Source: an uncultured Collinsella sp. (GTDB lineage: Bacteria > Actinomycetota > Coriobacteriia > Coriobacteriales > Coriobacteriaceae). Taken from it: a DNA stretch of 17,298 nt. Shown piece after piece: positions 13,967-17,298 of this stretch. The DNA is taken from NCBI GenBank assembly GCA_900549025.1, contig URMZ01000033.1:1-17298 (forward strand), in the 5' to 3' direction. Within the stretch, counting starts at the first letter, position 1; every line of letters starts with the position of its first letter. The position numbers were made by a program, and so were the translations under genes. A model generated the notes under the pieces. The model was not told the origin of the DNA. It saw nothing but the letters and a program-made list of their open reading frames with translations, and searched no databases.

Positions 13967-16066
13967 TTAGGCGTTCTTGCTCATGACCTCGTCCACGATG
14001 GACTTGGGCGCGGGCTCATAAGAGTCGAACTGCATCGTGTAGGATGCACGGCCCTGGGTCTGGGAGCGAAGGTCGGTAGCGTAACCGAACATCTCGCCCA
14101 GCGGCACCTTGGCACGGATGAGCTTGCTGTTCTTGCGATCCTCCATGCCCTCGATCTTGCCGCGGCGACCGGAGAGGTTGCCCATAACGTCGCCCATGTA
14201 CTGCTCGGGGGTCTCGACCTCGACAGCCATGATCGGCTCGAGCAGCTGCGGATCGGACTTCTTGAGGGCGTCCTTGATAGCCATGGAACCGGCGATCTTG
14301 AAGGCGGCCTCGGAGGAGTCGACCTCGTGGTAAGAACCGTCGAACAGGGTGACCTTAACGTCGAGGACCGGGAAGCCGGCGATAACACCGGTGTTCAGGG
14401 CCTCCTGGATGCCCTTGTCGATGGACGGGATGTACTCCTTGGGCACGACACCGCCGACGATAGCGTTGACGAACTCGTAGCCGAAGCCCTCCTCCATCTT
14501 CTCGAGCTTGATGACAGCGTGGCCGTACTGACCGCGACCGCCGGACTGACGGACGAACTTGCCCTCAGCCTTCTCGACGTCGTGACCAGCGGTCTCGCGG
14601 TAGGCGACCTGGGGCTTACCGACGTTAGCGTCAACCTTGAACTCGCGGAGCAGACGGTCGACGATGATCTCGAGGTGCAGCTCGCCCATGCCGGCGATGA
14701 TGGTCTGGCCGGTCTCGTGGTTGGTGGACACCTGGAAGGTCGGGTCCTCCTCGGCGAGCTTGGTCAGAGCCAGGGACATCTTGTCCTGCTCGGCCTTGGT
14801 CTTGGGCTCGATGGCAACGTCGATAACGGGCTTAGCGAACTCGATCTTCTCGAGAACGATCTCCTTGCCCTCGGCGCACAGGGTGTCACCGGTGGTGGAG
14901 TTCTTGAAGCCGACGCAAGCGACGATGTCGCCGGCGGCAGCGTCGTCACGGTCGATACGCTCGGCGGCGTTCATCTCGAGGATGCGGCCGAGGCGCTCGC
15001 GCTGACCGTTGGAAGCGTTGACCACGTAGGAGCCGGACTCGGCGCGGCCGGAGTAAACGCGGACATAGGTGAGCTTACCGACGAACGGGTCGGTCATGAT
15101 CTTGAAGACCAGGCCGGAGAAGGGCTCGTCGAAGGAAGGATGACGCTGGATCTCCTCACCGGTGTCCGGATCGGTACCGGTGACGGCCTCAACGTCGAGC
15201 GGGCTGGGCAGGTAGTCGACGACAGCGTCGAGCAGCTCCTGGACGCCCTTGTTCTTGTAGGCGGAGCCCACGAAGACGAGGTTGAGCTCGTTGGCCAGAA
15301 CGCCCTTACGCAGAGCAGCCTTGAGCTCCTCGACGGTGAAGTCCTCCTCCATGAGGATCTTCTCCATGAGCTCGTCGTCAAAGCTGGCAGCAGCGTCGAG
15401 GAGCTCCTCGCGCTTGGTGGCAGCGATGTCGGCGAACTCAGCCGGGATCTCGTCCATCGGCTCGGGGTAGGTCATGCCCTTGTCGTCGGCCTTGAAGTCC
15501 CATGCGGTCATGGTGACGAGGTCGATGACGCCCCAGAAGTTGTCCTCGGCGCCCATCGGGACCTGAGCGGCCACGGCGTTGGCGTCGAGACGATCCTTCA
15601 TGGTCTCGATAGCGTTGAAGAAGTCAGCGCCCACGCGGTCATACTTGTTGATGAAGGCGATGCGGGGGACATTGAAGGTAGAAGCCTGACGCCAAACGGT
15701 CTCAGACTGGGGCTGAACGCCGGCAACGGCGTCGAAGACGGCGACAGCGCCATCGAGGACGCGCAGGCAGCGCTCGACCTCGGCGGTGAAGTCAACGTGG
15801 CCCGGGGTGTCGATGATCTGGATGCGGTAGTCCTTACCGTCCTTGTTCCAGAAGCACGTGGTAGCAGCGGAGGTAATGGTTACGCCGCGCTCCTGCTCCT
15901 GAACCATCCAGTCCATGGTGGCAGCGCCCTCATGAACCTCACCGATCTTGTGGGTCTTACCGGTGTAGTAAAGAATACGCTCGGTCGTGGTGGTCTTACC
16001 GGCATCGATGTGGGCCATGATGCCGATGTTACGGGTATCGGAAAGCTTGTACTTAGGCTTAGCCAT
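13967..16066 (-). CDS. fusA: Translation elongation factor G
   Basis: A 699-residue GTPase that drives ribosome translocation and, with ribosome recycling factor, subunit splitting. The G domain shows the P-loop AHIDAGKTT, switch region [19 protein letters not shown], and NKYD as the guanine-recognition motif (Tyr where Met is common in NKMD). Later domains carry [27 protein letters not shown] and [20 protein letters not shown]. The length matches bacterial EF-G (690-705). The ATG at 16066 has AAGGA about seven bases upstream and follows rpsG by 19 nt. No tuf gene follows; rpsJ comes next. It is in the str-type operon and presumably highly expressed from the rpsL promoter. Confidence 0.98.
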   Translation of the reverse strand: MAKPKYKLSDTRNIGIMAHIDAGKTTTTERILYYTGKTHKIGEVHEGAATMDWMVQEQERGVTITSAATTCFWNKDGKDYRIQIIDTPGHVDFTAEVERCLRVLDGAVAVFDAVAGVQPQSETVWRQASTFNVPRIAFINKYDRVGADFFNAIETMKDRLDANAVAAQVPMGAEDNFWGVIDLVTMTAWDFKADDKGMTYPEPMDEIPAEFADIAATKREELLDAAASFDDELMEKILMEEDFTVEELKAALRKGVLANELNLVFVGSAYKNKGVQELLDAVVDYLPSPLDVEAVTGTDPDTGEEIQRHPSFDEPFSGLVFKIMTDPFVGKLTYVRVYSGRAESGSYVVNASNGQRERLGRILEMNAAERIDRDDAAAGDIVACVGFKNSTTGDTLCAEGKEIVLEKIEFAKPVIDVAIEPKTKAEQDKMSLALTKLAEEDPTFQVSTNHETGQTIIAGMGELHLEIIVDRLLREFKVDANVGKPQVAYRETAGHDVEKAEGKFVRQSGGRGQYGHAVIKLEKMEEGFGYEFVNAIVGGVVPKEYIPSIDKGIQEALNTGVIAGFPVLDVKVTLFDGSYHEVDSSEAAFKIAGSMAIKDALKKSDPQLLEPIMAVEVETPEQYMGDVMGNLSGRRGKIEGMEDRKNSKLIRAKVPLGEMFGYATDLRSQTQGRASYTMQFDSYEPAPKSIVDEVMSKNA

Positions 16067-16085
16067 GTTAGTTCCTTACCTTAAC

Positions 16086-16559
16086 TTACCAACGATAGTG
16101 AGAGAACGCGCGGTTGGCCTCGGCCATCTTGAAGACGTCCTCACGCTTCTTGACGGAAGCGCCCAGGCCGTTGGAAGCGTCGAGGATCTCGTTGGCGAGA
16201 CGCTCGGCCATGGTCTTCTCCTTGCGAGCGCGGGAGAAGTTGACGATCCAGCGGATACCCAGAGCGGTGGAACGACGGGAGTTGACCTCCATCGGGACCT
16301 GATAGGTGGCGCCACCGACACGCTTGGGCTTGACCTCGAGCGTGGGCTTGACGTTGTCCATAGCCTTCTTGAAGGTAGCGAGAGCGTCGCCACCCTCGGA
16401 CTTCTCGGCAACGATCTCGAAAGCGGTGTAAACGATGCGCTCAGCGGTGGCCTTCTTGCCGTCAAGAAGGACCTTGTTGATGAGCTGAGTCACCAGGCGG
16501 TTGTTGTAAACGGCGTCAGGCTGAACCTCACGACGATTAGCTGCTGCACGACGCGGCAT
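16086..16559 (-). CDS. rpsG: 30S ribosomal protein S7
   Basis: A 157-residue primary 16S rRNA-binding protein of the small-subunit head; in E. coli its homologue is the translational autoregulator of the str operon. It begins [15 protein letters not shown] and has [44 protein letters not shown] and GIRWIV. The C-terminal motif is HYRW. The length is standard (156). The ATG at 16559 has AAGGAG eight bases upstream. It lies between rpsL (73-nt gap) and fusA (19-nt gap), the usual str order. Confidence 0.97.
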   Translation of the reverse strand: MPRRAAANRREVQPDAVYNNRLVTQLINKVLLDGKKATAERIVYTAFEIVAEKSEGGDALATFKKAMDNVKPTLEVKPKRVGGATYQVPMEVNSRRSTALGIRWIVNFSRARKEKTMAERLANEILDASNGLGASVKKREDVFKMAEANRAFSHYRW

Positions 16560-16632
16560 GTGAAATCTCCTTAAGTGTCTACCGTGCGGCGCTTAGGCGG
16601 CACACGGCGAAAGTATCAAAACGTTATCTGGC

Positions 16633-17010
16633 TTATTTGGCCTTGGGGCGCTTAGCACCGTACTTGGAACGGGCCTGCATACGGTTCTGGACCGGAGCAG
16701 CGTCGTAGGCGCCACGGATGACGTGATAACGGACACCAGGGAGGTCACGGACACGACCGCCGCGGACGAGCACGATGGAGTGCTCCTGCAGGTTGTGGCC
16801 CTCACCCGGGATGTAAGCAGTAACTTCGATGCCGTTGACGAGGCGAACACGGGCAACCTTACGAAGAGCCGAGTTCGGCTTCTTGGGGCTCGTGGTGAAG
16901 ACGCGGGTGCACACGCCGCGCTTCTGGGAGTTGTGCTGCAGAGCAGCGTTCTTGGACTTCTTGGGCACGGAACGACGGCCCTGGCGAACCAGCTGGTTAA
17001 TAGTAGGCAA
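16633..17010 (-). CDS. rpsL: 30S ribosomal protein S12, with Arg at residue 88
   Basis: A 125-residue protein of the ribosomal decoding centre. It shows [49 protein letters not shown] and [12 protein letters not shown]. Lys43, the common site of streptomycin-resistance changes, is intact. Residue 88 in GGRVRDLPG is Arg (codon CGT, plus-strand bases 16747-16749), where the usual residue is Lys (GGRVKDLPG). The start codon is TTG at 17010 with GGAG six bases upstream. Numbering from this start aligns position for position with the Mycobacterium protein. It is the first gene of the str-type operon, behind a clear promoter and a leader of about 87 nt. Confidence 0.97.
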   Translation of the reverse strand: MPTINQLVRQGRRSVPKKSKNAALQHNSQKRGVCTRVFTTSPKKPNSALRKVARVRLVNGIEVTAYIPGEGHNLQEHSIVLVRGGRVRDLPGVRYHVIRGAYDAAPVQNRMQARSKYGAKRPKAK

Positions 17011-17066
17011 AGCGTACTCCTTCTCGAATGATTCCAGCTTTCTGTAAAGTGCAACGGCTTGAATCG

Positions 17067-17084
17067 AGGGGTCAGCATCCCCCT
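17067..17084 (-). promoter_or_regulatory. Leader hairpin in the rpsL 5' untranslated region
   Basis: AGGGG (17067-17071) and CCCCT (17080-17084) can pair with an 8-nt loop. This lies near the start of the predicted rpsL leader (about 17097 to 17011). It may stabilise the mRNA or take part in control. The stem is short, so function is uncertain. Confidence 0.4.
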
Positions 17085-17103
17085 ACGAAACACGCAGTTC
17101 GAT

Positions 17104-17132
17104 AGGATACGTGGCGTTAGCTGTGCCGTCAA
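17104..17132 (-). promoter_or_regulatory. Sigma-70-type promoter of the rpsL-rpsG-fusA-rpsJ operon
   Basis: On the minus strand, TTGACG (17132 to 17127) is followed by exactly 17 bases and then TATCCT (17109 to 17104). The -35 matches at five of six positions and the -10 at four of six. Transcription would start near 17097, giving a leader of about 87 nt before the TTG start of rpsL. Confidence 0.75.
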
Positions 17133-17137
17133 CAGAC

Positions 17138-17273
17138 CACGCCGCCGGGCGTATCCCAAAATTGGCACATTTCCGCAAACCCTACACAAAAGGAATCCCC
17201 TCCTGTGCGCGATGGTGGATCCCCGGCCCGGGCGGCCCGCTGTTTAAGTTTGCTGCTCTACAGTCCTGCGCAA
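17138..17273. other. Intergenic region upstream of the rpsL promoter
   Basis: No credible gene is seen. The stretch includes a GC-rich imperfect palindrome near 17221-17240 and probably the 3' flank of the next gene outside the window. In related genomes rpoC often lies upstream of rpsL, but nothing of it is present here. Confidence 0.45.
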
Positions 17274-17298
17274 GACGGAAAGCACATTAAGTGCTTTC
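17274..17298. repeat. Right copy of the 25-bp window-end repeat
   Basis: Identical and in the same orientation to positions 1-25. The stem GGAAAGCAC (17277-17285), loop ATTAA and GTGCTTTC run to the last base. Read on the minus strand it could terminate an upstream gene (followed by GTCTTGCG, a poor U-run). Confidence 0.85.

Noticed and set aside
13697..16084. A 795-codon open frame on the plus strand opposite fusA and rpsJ
   Set aside because: It mirrors the GC-biased codons of fusA, is full of Leu/Val/Asp/Gly runs, resembles no known protein, and lacks a ribosome-binding site. It is a shadow frame.
1..17298. A small circular plasmid or phage suggested by identical ends
   Set aside because: There are no replication, partition, capsid or mobilisation genes, and the content is essential chromosomal housekeeping. 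The end repeat is kept as a finding instead.
1..17298. tRNA or rRNA genes, insertion sequences, toxin-antitoxin or defence genes
   Set aside because: I looked for cloverleaf-like stretches in the gaps, transposase motifs and small paired genes and saw none. Nearly all the sequence is accounted for by the listed genes.

Overview
The window is bacterial and probably chromosomal. It looks like a Coriobacteriia-type actinobacterium, with Collinsella or a relative as the best guess. The reasons are GC-rich codon usage (about 60% GC by eye), ribosomal and EF-G proteins of Gram-positive type, a complete type II fatty-acid synthesis (FAS II) operon with FabK as its only enoyl-ACP reductase, and a fused AccD-AccA. 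The genus is an inference; the gene identities are much firmer.

Layout. Positions 1-125 have no gene. Next, all on the minus strand, are a histidine-phosphatase-family protein (126-752), a cation diffusion facilitator transporter (792-1946) and a stand-alone beta-glucoside-type PTS EIIC permease (2096-3334). The EIIC gene lies between short hairpin-forming repeats and directly follows the fatty-acid operon. That operon, read leftwards from 12528 to 3351, is fabH-acpP-fabK-fabD-fabG-fabF-accB-fabZ-accC-accDA. Spacing ranges from overlaps of up to 14 nt to gaps of about 50 nt, so it is almost certainly one transcription unit with translational coupling. birA (12705-13481, plus strand) is divergent from fabH. 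It shares a 176-bp intergenic region holding two near-identical 18-bp dyad sites that resemble Rex (redox) operators. A strong bidirectional terminator separates birA from the convergent str-type operon rpsL-rpsG-fusA-rpsJ (17010 down to 13598). A good sigma-70-type promoter lies upstream of rpsL.

How the genes work together. AccB carries the biotin that BirA attaches. AccC and AccDA use it to make malonyl-CoA. FabD moves the malonyl group to AcpP, FabH starts the chain, and FabF, FabG, FabZ and FabK elongate it. The divergent birA therefore belongs functionally with the fab/acc operon. The str-type operon supplies ribosomal proteins S12, S7 and S10 and elongation factor G.

Most of the window is well-known housekeeping biology, and I see no convincing new multi-gene system. 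The points most worth checking are the paired Rex-like boxes between fabH and birA, arginine at residue 88 of S12 (the position of a classical streptomycin-resistance substitution), rpsJ placed directly after fusA and followed by a terminator instead of rplC, the AccDA fusion with a shortened AccA N-terminus, the repeat-flanked EIIC gene, and an exact 25-bp repeat at the two ends of the window.
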